From positions 5,890,001-5,954,000 of the forward strand of contig OY970235.1 of assembly GCA_963714145.1 (NCBI GenBank): 64,000 bases of DNA, in the 5' to 3' direction. The notes under the pieces were generated by a model, which saw only the letters and a program-made list of their open reading frames with translations, ran no database searches and had not been told where the DNA came from. This document shows positions 48,765-58,556 of the stretch, piece after piece; the stretch's first letter is position 1, and every line of letters starts with the position of its first letter. The stretch is from JBBWZH01 sp035544115. Its GTDB lineage: Bacteria > Actinomycetota > Actinomycetes > Mycobacteriales > CADCTP01. The position numbers and the translations under genes are program-made.

Positions 48765-51137
48765 TCAGAGCTTCTCCACCGGGGCGTACCGGAGCAGGAG
48801 CCACTTCACCCCGATGTCGCCGCCGAAGTCGATCTGGGCCTGGGCCTTCTCCGCCTCACCGCGGGCCGCGACGACCGTGCCGAGGCCGAACGCGTCGTGC
48901 GAGACCTTGTCACCGATCTCCAGGTGCGGGATCGGGCGGTTCCCGGCTCCCCCGCGCAGGGTGCCCCGGGCCAGCCCCGCCGCGGCCACCCGGGCCTGCG
49001 CCGGGGCCTGCCGGCGCGGCTCGATCCGCTCCCACTCGACCAGGTCGTCCGGCACCTCGTCCAGGAACCGGGACGGCGGGTTGTACGAGGGCTGCCCCCA
49101 GGCCGACCGGGTGACCGCGCGGGACAGGTAGAGCCGGCGCTGCGCCCGGGTGATCCCGACGTACGCCAGCCGGCGCTCCTCCTCCAGCTCCTTCGCGTCG
49201 CCGAGGGTGCGCAGGTGCGGGAAGACCCCGTCCTCCATCCCGGACAGGAACACCACCGGGAACTCCAGGCCCTTCGCGGTGTGCAGGGTCATCAGCGTGA
49301 CCACCCCGCCGGCCTCGTCCGGGATCGAGTCGGCGTCGGCGACGAGCGCGACCTGCTCGAGGAAATCGGCGAGGGTGGCGCCGGCGTCGCCGCGCTGCTC
49401 CTCGTACTCGCGGGCGACCGAGACCAGCTCGCGGACGTTGTCCACCCGGGACTCGTCCTGCGGATCGTCGCTGCTCTCCAGGTCGGTCAGGTAGCCGGTG
49501 ACGTCGAGCACCGCTTCCAGCACGGCGGCCGGGCCGTTGCCATCGCCGGCCGCGACCCCGCGCAGGCCGGCCATCAGCGCGGTGAACTCGTTGATCGCGG
49601 CCACCGAGCGCGAGTTGATGCCGGGCGCCTCGGCGCACCGGTCCAGCGCGTCCGGGAACGGGATCCGCTCGCGTGCGGACAGCGCCTCCACGCAGGCCTC
49701 GGCCCGCTCGCCGATGCCCCGGCGCGGCGTGTTCATGATCCGGCGCAGGCTCACCACGTCCGCCGGGTTGGCGATCGTGCGCAGGTAGGCCAGCATGTCG
49801 CGGACCTCGCGGCGCTCGTAGAAGCGCACCCCGCCGACCACCTTGTACGGCAGCCCGACCCGGATGAAGATCTCCTCGAAGACCCGGGACTGGGCGTTGG
49901 TGCGGTAGAACACCGCGACCTGGCTGGGCGACACGTCCTCGTTGTCGGAGAGCTTGTCGATCTCGCCGGCCACCCAGGCGGCCTCGTCGTGCTCGTTGTC
50001 GGCCACGTAGCCGTGGATCTTCGCCCCGTGCCCGGCCTCGGACCAGAGGTTCTTCGGCTTCCGGTTGGCGTTGCGGGCGATCACCGCGTTCGCCGCGGAC
50101 AGGATGGTCTGGGTGGACCGGTAGTTCTGCTCCAGCAGGATCGTGCTCGCGGCCGGGTAGTCGCGCTCGAACTCCAGGATGTTGCGGATGGTCGCGCCGC
50201 GGAACGCGTAGATCGACTGGTCGGCGTCACCGACCACGCACAGCTCGGCCGGCGGCACCGCCGACCCCTCCCGCACCAGGTCGCCGTCGGCCGTGCGCTT
50301 CTCGGCGGTGCCGGCCACGGTGCCCACCAGCTCGCGGACCAGCACGTACTGCGCGTGGTTGGTGTCCTGGTACTCGTCGACCATGACGTGCCGGAACCGC
50401 CGCCGGTAGTGCTCGGCCACCGCCGGGAACGCCTGCAGCAGGTGCACCGTGGTCATGATCAGATCGTCGAAGTCCAGCGCGTGCGCCTCGCGCAGCCGGC
50501 GCTGGTAGAGCGTGTACGCCTCGGCCAGCATCTTCTCCAGCGCGGTGCCGGCCTTCGCCGCCCAGGTCTCCGGGTCGACCAGCTCGTTCTTCAGGTTGCT
50601 GACCTGGACGCTCATCGCCCGGGCCGGGAACCGCTTGGGGTCGAGGTCGAGGTCGCGGCAGACCATCGTCATCAGCCGCTGCGAGTCGCCCTGGTCGTAG
50701 ATCGAGAACGTGGTCTTCAGCCCGAGCGTCTTCGCCTCGGCCCGCAGGATGCGCACGCACATCGAGTGGAACGTGGACACCCACATGGCCTTGGCGCGCG
50801 GCCCGACCAGCGCGGCCACCCGTTCCTTCATCTCGCCCGCGGCCTTGTTCGTGAACGTGATCGCCAGGACCTCGCCCGGCTGCACGCTCCGGTGTGCCAG
50901 CAGGTACGCGATCCGGTACGTCAGCACCCGGGTCTTGCCCGACCCGGCGCCGGCCACGATCAGCAGCGGCGCCCCGGCGTGGGTGACCGCCTCGCGCTGC
51001 GCCGGATTCAGCGTGTCGAGCAGGGTGTCGGCGTCGACGGCGAGCCGCACCGGGCGGCGCTTGGGCTGCGCTTCAGCGGCCGGCACCAGCTCCTGGGCGG
51101 GGAACAGGGCAGCGGGCTTCTCAACTGGACTACTCAT
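48765..51137 (-). CDS. pcrA: UvrD/PcrA-type ATP-dependent DNA helicase
   Basis: A 790-residue superfamily-1 helicase that unwinds DNA 3' to 5' in repair and in clearing replication blocks. The motifs in order are: Q/I 'LNPAQREAVTHAGAPLLIVAGAGSGKT' (Walker A), Ia 'LAITFTNKAAGEM', II 'VMVDEYQDTNHAQYVLVREL', III 'VVGDADQSIYAFRGA', IV 'LEQNYRST', V 'VTLMTLHTAKGLEFPVVFLSG' and VI 'YVGITRAQRRLYLSRA'. A Tudor-like C-terminal domain ('IGDKVSHDAFGLGTVVAARGE') may contact RNA polymerase. The ATG at 51137 lies 10 bases after a TAAGGT -10 box. It is divergent from the chorismate mutase leader. Confidence 0.95.
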   Translation of the reverse strand: MSSPVEKPAALFPAQELVPAAEAQPKRRPVRLAVDADTLLDTLNPAQREAVTHAGAPLLIVAGAGSGKTRVLTYRIAYLLAHRSVQPGEVLAITFTNKAAGEMKERVAALVGPRAKAMWVSTFHSMCVRILRAEAKTLGLKTTFSIYDQGDSQRLMTMVCRDLDLDPKRFPARAMSVQVSNLKNELVDPETWAAKAGTALEKMLAEAYTLYQRRLREAHALDFDDLIMTTVHLLQAFPAVAEHYRRRFRHVMVDEYQDTNHAQYVLVRELVGTVAGTAEKRTADGDLVREGSAVPPAELCVVGDADQSIYAFRGATIRNILEFERDYPAASTILLEQNYRSTQTILSAANAVIARNANRKPKNLWSEAGHGAKIHGYVADNEHDEAAWVAGEIDKLSDNEDVSPSQVAVFYRTNAQSRVFEEIFIRVGLPYKVVGGVRFYERREVRDMLAYLRTIANPADVVSLRRIMNTPRRGIGERAEACVEALSARERIPFPDALDRCAEAPGINSRSVAAINEFTALMAGLRGVAAGDGNGPAAVLEAVLDVTGYLTDLESSDDPQDESRVDNVRELVSVAREYEEQRGDAGATLADFLEQVALVADADSIPDEAGGVVTLMTLHTAKGLEFPVVFLSGMEDGVFPHLRTLGDAKELEEERRLAYVGITRAQRRLYLSRAVTRSAWGQPSYNPPSRFLDEVPDDLVEWERIEPRRQAPAQARVAAAGLARGTLRGGAGNRPIPHLEIGDKVSHDAFGLGTVVAARGEAEKAQAQIDFGGDIGVKWLLLRYAPVEKL

Positions 51138-51226
51138 CTCATCGGCAACCTTAGAACGGAGCACTGACGTTCTGTGCTGGCGACGCGGCCCGCGCCGACA
51201 GGTATGCGCACCCGGTCGGGCGCTGG

Positions 51227-51232
51227 TAGCAT
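51227..51232 (+). promoter_or_regulatory. -10 box of chorismate mutase leader peptide
   Basis: TAGCAT ends eight bases before the leader-peptide ATG at 51241, with no ribosome site, so the leader message should start at or just before the ATG. Confidence 0.5.
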
Positions 51233-51240
51233 CTCTCGCC

Positions 51241-51309
51241 ATGCAGCGCGTGACGACGTACGAGTTTTTCTACGGGTGCCGGAGTCCGGTATCCGTCGCC
51301 GTCGTCTGA
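51241..51309 (+). CDS. Aromatic-rich leader peptide of an attenuator (22 residues)
   Basis: A 22-residue ORF with ATG start and TGA stop. It contains the cluster T5-T6-Y7-E8-F9-F10-Y11, four aromatic residues in five. It lies just before a perfect terminator hairpin and then the chorismate mutase gene. This is the arrangement of ribosome-mediated attenuation: when charged Phe or Tyr tRNA is scarce the ribosome stalls at the cluster and an alternative fold prevents termination. Such leaders are known for aromatic-amino-acid genes in other actinobacteria. Chorismate mutase makes prephenate, the precursor of exactly Phe and Tyr, so the amino acids fit. Confidence 0.75.
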   Translation: MQRVTTYEFFYGCRSPVSVAVV

Positions 51310-51324
51310 GTTCAGACCACACCG

Positions 51325-51359
51325 ACGCCCCGGGGTCCACTCCCCGGGGCGTTTCTCGT
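51325..51359 (+). terminator. Attenuator hairpin before chorismate mutase
   Basis: ACGCCCCGGGG (51325-51335) and CCCCGGGGCGT (51342-51352) form a perfect 11-base stem with a 6-base loop. TTTCTCGT follows. It starts 15 bases after the leader-peptide stop. A competing stem GTCTGA/TCAGAC overlaps the leader stop codon. Confidence 0.8.
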
Positions 51360-51422
51360 GTCCGGGGGCCGTGGGCCAGGGGCTGACCAACCTCGAACAG
51401 CCGCCCTCGAACAGGAGCCCCG

Positions 51423-51773
51423 ATGTCCACCACGATCAGCCCGGCGCCTTCACTCCCCGGCACCGATGCCCCCGCCGGCCTGACCACCAGCCTGGGCGGC
51501 GCGCCGGCCCCGAGCCTCGGGTCGGCCGGCGATACCAGCCTGATCCCGCTGCTGCGCACCCAGATCGACGCGATCGATGCTGGTATCGCCCGGCTGATCG
51601 CCGAACGGGCCCGGCTGTCCAGCCGGATCCAGACGGCCCGGATCGCCGCCGGCGGTGTACGGGTCGAGTTGGGCCGGGAGCGCCGCATCCTGGAGGGCTA
51701 CCGGACCTCCCTGGGTGACGAGGGGCCGGCGCTGGCCACCGCGATCCTCCGGCTCTGCCGCGGGCCGCTGTAG
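51423..51773 (+). CDS. Chorismate mutase (AroQ-delta type)
   Basis: A 116-residue enzyme converting chorismate to prephenate for Phe and Tyr synthesis. The alpha-helical AroQ fold appears from residue about 40: 'LLRTQIDAIDAGIARLIAERARLSSRIQTARIAAGGVRV', then 'GRERRILEGYRTSLGDEG'. It aligns with the small mycobacterial enzyme Rv0948c, which is activated by binding DAHP synthase. The C-terminal 'RLCRGPL', the part involved in that contact, is conserved in type. The N-terminal 38 residues are a Ser-Pro-Ala-Gly extension. A CAGGAG ribosome site precedes the ATG. Expression should be controlled by the upstream leader and attenuator. Confidence 0.88.
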   Translation: MSTTISPAPSLPGTDAPAGLTTSLGGAPAPSLGSAGDTSLIPLLRTQIDAIDAGIARLIAERARLSSRIQTARIAAGGVRVELGRERRILEGYRTSLGDEGPALATAILRLCRGPL

Positions 51774-51783
51774 CTCCCTCGCG

Positions 51784-54033
51784 CTAGCCACTGGTGGCTG
51801 GGACCGGGGCGCCGATGCCGCTGAGGAGGGCGTCCACGGCGCGGGCGGACAGCGGTTCGGCGAACAGGTAGCCCTGCGCGGCCCGGCAGCCCAGCCCGGC
51901 CAGCACCTCCCGCTGCCGTTCGGTCTCCACCCCCTCGGCGATCGTGTGCAGGCCGAACGTGCTGGCCAGGGCGAGGATGGCCCGCACCAGCGCGACCGCG
52001 TCCGGGTCGCTGGCCACCTCGTCCACGAATATCTTGTCCACCTTGATCGCGGTCACCGGCAGCCGGCGCAGGTAGGCCAGCGACGAATAGCCGGTGCCGA
52101 AGTCGTCGATCGCCACCCGGACGCCGAGAGCGGCGAGTGCCGCGAGCCGGCTCACCGTGGTCTCGGCGTCGTCCAGCAGTGAGGTCTCGGTCAGCTCCAG
52201 GGTGAGGCTGCCCGGCGGCAGCCCGGCGGTGACCAGCGCCCGGGTCACGGTGGCCATCAGGTCGGTCCGGACGAACTGGCCGGCGGAGAAGTTCACGCTC
52301 ATCCCGAGCCCCGGCCGCAGCCGCTGCCAGCCCACCGCCACCCCACAGGCCTCGGTGAGCACCCACCGGTCCAGCTCGCCGACCACGCCGATCTCCTCGG
52401 CCACGGTGACGAAGTCGCCGGGCAGCAGCAGCCCGCGACGCGGGTGCCGCCACCGGACCAGCGCCTCCAGGCCGAGCAGCGCGCCGCTGGCCAGATCCAC
52501 GATGGGCTGGTAGCGCAGCTCGAACTCGGCCCGGTCCAGCGCCACCCGCAGATCCGCCTCCAGCTCGGCGCGGGCGATCGCGGCCCGCCGCAGGCTCGGC
52601 TCGAACAGCCGGTAGCGGGCCCGGCCGGCCGCCTTCGCCGCGTACATGGCCACATCGGCGTCCCGGATCAGGTCGTCGGCGTCCCGGTCCGGGCCGGTCC
52701 ACCGGGCCACCCCGAGGCTGGCGCCGACCCGGATCGCGCGGCCGGCGAACTCCACCGGCTCGGCCAGCGCCGCCAGCAGCCGCTCGGCCACCAGCACCCC
52801 GTCCGCCGGCCCGGTCGAGTCCGGCAGCAGCACCGCGAACTCGTCCCCGCCGACCCGGGCCAGCAGCCCGGCGCTGCCCAGTTCGGTGCGCAGCCTGGTG
52901 GCCACCGCGGCCAGCAGCCGGTCCCCCGCGGCGTGCCCGAGCGAGTCGTTGACCTGCTTGAAGCCGTCCATGTCGATCATCAGGACGGTGACCTGGCCGG
53001 GCTGCTGGGCCGCGGTCAGGGCCGCCTCCAGCCGTTCGGCGAACAGGGCCCGGTTCGGCAGCTCGGTGAGCGGGTCGTGGTAGGCCAGCCGGGCCAGCCG
53101 GGTGGTCAGCGCCGAATTGTCCAGCACCGCCAGCGCCTGCCGGACCAGCACCAGCACCACCAGCCCGCCGAACCAGGCGAGCAGCAGCGGCGGCGGGTCG
53201 GCCGGCGGCGGCCCGGCCACCGCGCCGGCCAGCAGCACCACGGCCAGCGGCAGCAGCGCCCGCGGCCGGGAGTCCGGGACCCGGCCGGCCGGATCCGGCC
53301 GGGCCGTGCCGGCTCGCAGCGCGGCCAGCCCGCAGAGCAGGCAGTAGATCGGGGAGAACGCGTCGATCAGGTCGCCCGGGTGGTAGCCGTCCCGCAGCGC
53401 CAGCGCGACGTACGTGGTGTCGCCGATGGCCCGGATCGCCAGCCCGCCGCCGACCAGCGCGAACAGGCTGCGGTGGGTACGCGCGTTGGCCGCGATCAGC
53501 ACCACCACGGTGAACGTCATGATGTCCAGGAACGGGAAGACCAGGCCGAACGCCTGCATCGCCGGCTCGCCGCGCAGCGCCAGCCGGAACACCCGCAGCC
53601 ATCCGACCAGCAGCAGCGCGCCGCCGACCAGCAGCCCGTCCAGCACCAGCCGCAGCCGCTGCCCGGCGGTGGTCGGCGCGTACGGCAGCAGGAACAGCGC
53701 GACCAGCCCGACCACGATGCCGGCCAGGAACAGCAGCCCGACCAGCGCCGTGTCCGGCTGCTGCCGGCCCAGCCCGATCTGCTCGATGTCCCAGACCGTC
53801 CGGCCGGCCGCGATCAGGCCGAAGTTGAGCCCGAACAGGGTCCAGAACCGGCCGGGCACGCCGGTCTCGCGGCGGGCCGCGGCCAGGCAGGCGACCGCCG
53901 CGAAGAGCGCGCTGAACAGCCCGATCAGGTCGGCCGCGACCACCCGGCCGGGGAGTCGAGCGGCCAGCCAGCCGACCAGGCCGGCACCCAGCACCACGGC
54001 GACGGCCGCGGCGATCCTCGACGACCGACGCAA
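51784..54033 (-). CDS. Membrane-bound GGDEF-EAL protein (c-di-GMP turnover)
   Basis: A 749-residue protein with about eight N-terminal helices (residues 5-310), then a GGDEF diguanylate cyclase domain and an EAL phosphodiesterase domain. The cyclase motif 'ARVGGDEFAVLL' is intact (about residue 394). In the EAL domain 'LGLEALVRWRHP', 'DDFGTGYSSLAYLRRLPVTAIKVDKIFV' and 'AEGVET' are intact, so both activities are possible. The start is taken as TTG at 54033, because GGAGG lies six bases upstream in-frame; earlier ATG codons lack such a site. It converges on chorismate mutase. c-di-GMP controls development in actinomycetes through BldD; the input signal is unknown. Confidence 0.88.
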   Translation of the reverse strand: MRRSSRIAAAVAVVLGAGLVGWLAARLPGRVVAADLIGLFSALFAAVACLAAARRETGVPGRFWTLFGLNFGLIAAGRTVWDIEQIGLGRQQPDTALVGLLFLAGIVVGLVALFLLPYAPTTAGQRLRLVLDGLLVGGALLLVGWLRVFRLALRGEPAMQAFGLVFPFLDIMTFTVVVLIAANARTHRSLFALVGGGLAIRAIGDTTYVALALRDGYHPGDLIDAFSPIYCLLCGLAALRAGTARPDPAGRVPDSRPRALLPLAVVLLAGAVAGPPPADPPPLLLAWFGGLVVLVLVRQALAVLDNSALTTRLARLAYHDPLTELPNRALFAERLEAALTAAQQPGQVTVLMIDMDGFKQVNDSLGHAAGDRLLAAVATRLRTELGSAGLLARVGGDEFAVLLPDSTGPADGVLVAERLLAALAEPVEFAGRAIRVGASLGVARWTGPDRDADDLIRDADVAMYAAKAAGRARYRLFEPSLRRAAIARAELEADLRVALDRAEFELRYQPIVDLASGALLGLEALVRWRHPRRGLLLPGDFVTVAEEIGVVGELDRWVLTEACGVAVGWQRLRPGLGMSVNFSAGQFVRTDLMATVTRALVTAGLPPGSLTLELTETSLLDDAETTVSRLAALAALGVRVAIDDFGTGYSSLAYLRRLPVTAIKVDKIFVDEVASDPDAVALVRAILALASTFGLHTIAEGVETERQREVLAGLGCRAAQGYLFAEPLSARAVDALLSGIGAPVPATSG

Positions 54034-54054
54034 CGATGACCTCCTGAGGTGCCT

Positions 54055-54083
54055 GAATACCGGACCGGGCCACCGAATACCGG
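54055..54083. promoter_or_regulatory. GAATACCGG direct repeats in divergent promoter
   Basis: GAATACCGG occurs at 54055-54063 and again at 54075-54083, exactly 20 bases apart (two helical turns), between the GGDEF-EAL and PIG-L genes. This suits a regulator binding as a dimer on one face of the DNA. Confidence 0.35.
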
Positions 54084-54150
54084 CCGTTCGCACATTTCGC
54101 GCATAGAAACATCCCGGCCGGCGTAGCGCTGGACCGTAACGGCCCACCCG

Positions 54151-54156
54151 TACGAT
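54151..54156 (+). promoter_or_regulatory. -10 box of PIG-L deacetylase gene; leaderless start
   Basis: TACGAT ends eight bases before the GTG at 54165, without a ribosome site. Confidence 0.45.
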
Positions 54157-54164
54157 CAGCAGCC

Positions 54165-54926
54165 GTGACTGGAGCGGCGCGGAGCACCGGGGTCGGCGGC
54201 GCGGGGTTCGGGCCGGCGCAGCCGGTCGAAGTCGAGCGGGTGCTGGTCGTGGTGGCCCATCCGGACGACGTGGACTTCGGCGCCGCCGGCACGATCGCCG
54301 GCTGGACCGACGCCGGCATCGAGGTGGCCTACTGCCTGGCCACCTTCGGCGACGCCGGCGGCTTCGACGACACCCCGCGCGACCAGATGCCGGTGCTGCG
54401 CGAGGCCGAGCAGCGGTCCGCCGCGAAGGTGCTCGGGGTCAGCGACCTGACCTTCCTCGGCTACCCGGACGGCCGCGTCTACGTCACCCACGAACTGCGC
54501 CGGGACATCGCCCGGGAGATCCGCCGGTTCCGCCCGCAGCGGGTGGTCTGCCCCTCGCCGCAGCGCAACTGGCAGCGGATCGGCCCGTCCCACCCGGACC
54601 ACCTGGCGGTCGGCGAGGCAACCCTGTGCGCGGTCTACCCGGACGCCCGCAACCCGTTCGCGCACCCGGAACTGCTCGCCGACGAGGGTCTGGACGCCTG
54701 GACGGTGAGCGAGGTGTGGATGCTCGGGGGCCCGACGCCGGACCACTGGGTGGACGTCACCGACACCTTCGACCGGAAGGTGGCGGCGCTGCGGGCGCAC
54801 ACCAGCCAGACCGCGCACCTGGACCTGGAGTCGATCCTGCGTACCTGGCTGAGCCGGAATGCGCAGGCCGGCGGGCTGCCCGACGGCCGGCTGGCCGAGG
54901 CCTTCCAGCTGCTACCGACCGGCTGA
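54165..54926 (+). CDS. PIG-L (LmbE) family deacetylase
   Basis: A 253-residue zinc-dependent de-N-acetylase. The metal motif 'VVAHPDDVDFGAAGTIA' (His-Pro-Asp-Asp) and the second ligand in 'GPSHPDHLAVG' are present. Members remove acetyl groups from GlcNAc-containing molecules; in actinomycetes MshB and Mca act in mycothiol synthesis and recycling. This one resembles the Mca/MshB class only at motif level, so the exact substrate is open. The GTG start lies eight bases after a -10 box. It converges on a methyltransferase gene. Confidence 0.82.
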   Translation: MTGAARSTGVGGAGFGPAQPVEVERVLVVVAHPDDVDFGAAGTIAGWTDAGIEVAYCLATFGDAGGFDDTPRDQMPVLREAEQRSAAKVLGVSDLTFLGYPDGRVYVTHELRRDIAREIRRFRPQRVVCPSPQRNWQRIGPSHPDHLAVGEATLCAVYPDARNPFAHPELLADEGLDAWTVSEVWMLGGPTPDHWVDVTDTFDRKVAALRAHTSQTAHLDLESILRTWLSRNAQAGGLPDGRLAEAFQLLPTG

Positions 54927-54980
54927 CCGGCTCCGGCCGTAGCCGGCCGGCCGGGCCAGGCCCACCGGCCGGCCGGCCGG

Positions 54981-56198
54981 CTACGCGGCGCAGAGCAGGA
55001 CGGTGGGGGCGCCGGCCACCCGGGTGAGCACGACGATCGCGTGCCCGTCGCCGGTCAGCCGCAGCTCCCGGCGGAGCAACTGCGGGTCGACCGCGGAGCC
55101 GCGCTTCTTCACCGTGACCTGGCCGACGCCGCGGTTGCGCAGCAGTTCGCGCAGCCGCTTGAGGGAGAACGGCAGCACGTCGGTGACCCGGTAGCCGCGG
55201 GCGAACGGGGTCTGCACCGCCCGGTCGGCGGCCACGTAGGCGATGGTCGGGTCGACCAGCCGGCCGCCGGGCAGCGCCCCGACCACCTCGCCGACCAGCC
55301 CGGCCCGGATCACCGCGCCGTCCGGCTCGTACAGCCACTCGCCGGGCGGGCCGACCGGCGGGGGGCCGGCGCCCGAGTCGACCAGGGTCGCGGCGGGGGT
55401 CCCGGCGGCGGGCAGCAGGGTGGCCCGGCGCGGCACGGTGGCCAGCGGGCCGAACCAGAGCGCCGCCTCCTTCACCCCGCCGGCCACCGAGACCCACTCC
55501 GCCTCAGCCCCGGCCGGGACCAGCTCGTGCGGGATGCCCGGGGCGACCTTGGCCCCGGTCAGCGGCACCGCCCCGGCCACCTCGGCCAGGAACGCGAACG
55601 GCGGCGAGTACCCCCGCGGGTCGAACACCCGGCGGCTGCCGCCCGAGCCACCTCCGCCCCGCCCCGGCTGCCGGCGGCCCGGGTCGACGAACGCGGCCGG
55701 CCAGCCGGACAGCACCACCCCGGTGGCGTCCGCACAGGTCACGGTCGCCCGGCCGGCCAGGTCGAGGGCCTCGACGTTGGCGGCGGCGACCGCGGCGGTG
55801 AGCGGGTCCCGGTCGACCCCGTGCGCGGCCAACCCGGCCCGGGCCAGCGCGGTCAGGTCGGCGCCGATGCCGCAGCAGAGATCCAGCACCCGCTCCGGGG
55901 CGGCGGCGGCGTACCGGCCGGCCCGGTGCGCGGCGACCACCGCCCGGGTGGCCTGCTCGACGCCGTCCGGGGTGAAGAACATCCGGTCGGCGTCGGCACC
56001 GAACTTGACCCGGGCCCGGTCCCGCAGCCGGGCCTGGGTGAGCGCGGCGGAAACCAGCGCCGGCTCGTACCCGGCGCGCAGCTCGGTCAGCGTGGCCAGC
56101 AGCGTGCTCTCGTCGGACCCGCGCCCGGCGACCGCGGCGAGTACCCGCTGCCCTTCGGCCGACCGCAGCGCGCGGAACGACTCCAGGTCCATTCGCAT
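54981..56198 (-). CDS. SAM-dependent methyltransferase with THUMP-like C-terminus
   Basis: A 405-residue protein. Residues about 60-170 form a class-I SAM-binding domain ('VLDLCCGIGADLTALARAG', 'VDRDPLTAAVAAAN'). The 'FVDPGRR' strand follows where NPPY-type motifs sit. The C-terminal part ('PFSLKRLRELLRNRGVGQVTVKKRG') resembles the THUMP-like domain of a common actinobacterial protein group. An RNA methyltransferase role is a guess from the fold. The start at ATG 56198 is uncertain; an in-frame ATG six bases later is equally good. It is divergent from groES. Confidence 0.7.
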   Translation of the reverse strand: MRMDLESFRALRSAEGQRVLAAVAGRGSDESTLLATLTELRAGYEPALVSAALTQARLRDRARVKFGADADRMFFTPDGVEQATRAVVAAHRAGRYAAAAPERVLDLCCGIGADLTALARAGLAAHGVDRDPLTAAVAAANVEALDLAGRATVTCADATGVVLSGWPAAFVDPGRRQPGRGGGGSGGSRRVFDPRGYSPPFAFLAEVAGAVPLTGAKVAPGIPHELVPAGAEAEWVSVAGGVKEAALWFGPLATVPRRATLLPAAGTPAATLVDSGAGPPPVGPPGEWLYEPDGAVIRAGLVGEVVGALPGGRLVDPTIAYVAADRAVQTPFARGYRVTDVLPFSLKRLRELLRNRGVGQVTVKKRGSAVDPQLLRRELRLTGDGHAIVVLTRVAGAPTVLLCAA

Positions 56199-56239
56199 CA
56201 CTCTGCCGCAATCGGGCCGACCGGCCGGGCCGGGGCGTG

Positions 56240-56269
56240 TTGAGACGCTGGCACTCACGGGGCTAGAGT
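56240..56269 (+). promoter_or_regulatory. Promoter of groES-groEL
   Basis: TTGAGA (56240-56245), an 18-base spacer and TAGAGT (56264-56269) form a housekeeping-type promoter. The -10 box lies inside the CIRCE element. Confidence 0.6.
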
Positions 56270-56274
56270 GCCAA
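56248..56274. promoter_or_regulatory. CIRCE element (HrcA operator)
   Basis: CTGGCACTC, nine bases, GAGTGCCAA is a nearly perfect copy of the CIRCE inverted repeat (consensus TTAGCACTC-N9-GAGTGCTAA). HrcA bound here represses the chaperonin operon until heat stress. Confidence 0.9.
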
Positions 56275-56377
56275 TCGACGAGTGCGGTACCGGGTTGGTC
56301 CCCGCGACGGCAGACCAGTGCCTGCTCTGACCATTACGCATTTACTGCGACCCCATTCAGGAGGGGGAGGACAGACC

Positions 56378-56689
56378 GTGACGACCGCTACCAAGGTCAA
56401 CATCAAGCCGCTCGAAGACCGCGTCGTCGTGCAGGCCAATGAGGCCGAAACGACCACCGCGTCGGGCATCGTCATCCCGGACACGGCGAAGGAGAAGCCC
56501 CAGGAGGGCACCGTCGTCGCCGTTGGCGCCGGCCGCTGGGACGAGGACGGCGAGAAGCGGATCCCGCTCGACGTCAAGGTCGGCGACACCGTGCTCTACT
56601 CGAAGTACGGCGGCACCGAGGTGAAGTACGCCGGCGAGGAGTACCTCATCCTCTCCGCCCGCGACCTGCTCGCCGTCATCGAGCGCTGA
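56378..56689 (+). CDS. groES: Co-chaperonin GroES
   Basis: A 103-residue GroES (Hsp10). It shows 'NIKPLEDRVVVQ', the mobile loop 'EAETTTASGIVIPDTAKEKPQEG', and the end 'YAGEEYLILSARDLLAVIE'. Seven copies cap the GroEL ring during folding. The GTG at 56378 has GGAGG seven bases upstream; an upstream in-frame start at 56282 would add residues not found in the family. The gene is under the CIRCE element and reads into groEL across a long hairpin. Confidence 0.95.
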   Translation: MTTATKVNIKPLEDRVVVQANEAETTTASGIVIPDTAKEKPQEGTVVAVGAGRWDEDGEKRIPLDVKVGDTVLYSKYGGTEVKYAGEEYLILSARDLLAVIER

Positions 56690-56697
56690 TCTGTCAC

Positions 56698-56742
56698 CGC
56701 CACCGCCCCGGTAGCCCGTCTCGGGTGACCGGGGCGGTGGCG
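56698..56742 (+). terminator. Long hairpin between groES and groEL
   Basis: CGCCACCGCCCCGGT (56698-56712) and ACCGGGGCGGTGGCG (56728-56742) form a perfect 15-base stem, extendable by pairing inside the loop. It ends 24 bases before groEL and leaves the groEL ribosome site free. It may attenuate readthrough or mark an RNA-processing point. Confidence 0.7.
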
Positions 56743-56766
56743 TGGTAGGCACCCGAGGAAGGACAC

Positions 56767-58413
<1,647 letters not shown>

Positions 58414-58424
58414 CCCAAACCGTT

Positions 58425-58466
58425 ACCGAGGGCGGTCGGCTTGTACTCAAGCCGGCCGCCCTCGGT
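58425..58466 (+). terminator. Terminator after groEL
   Basis: A 19-base stem (58425-58443 with 58448-58466; one G-U pair) with a 4-base loop, 11 bases after the groEL stop. It is the best-formed hairpin in the window. Confidence 0.8.
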
Positions 58467-58556
58467 GCGTACTCACGCGTATGCTCCATATCCGGTAAAG
58501 GGGTGGTTTGCAAAACCTGAGCGGCACGGTCGTGCCCGCAAGGTAGAAGGAGGCAC

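Noticed and set aside
48897..51167. 756-codon plus-strand frame opposite pcrA
   Set aside because: Antisense to a clear helicase; no homology-like motifs.
56282..56377. N-terminal extension of GroES from the in-frame start at 56282
   Set aside because: It overlaps the promoter downstream region, is not family-like, and the GTG at 56378 has a proper ribosome site.
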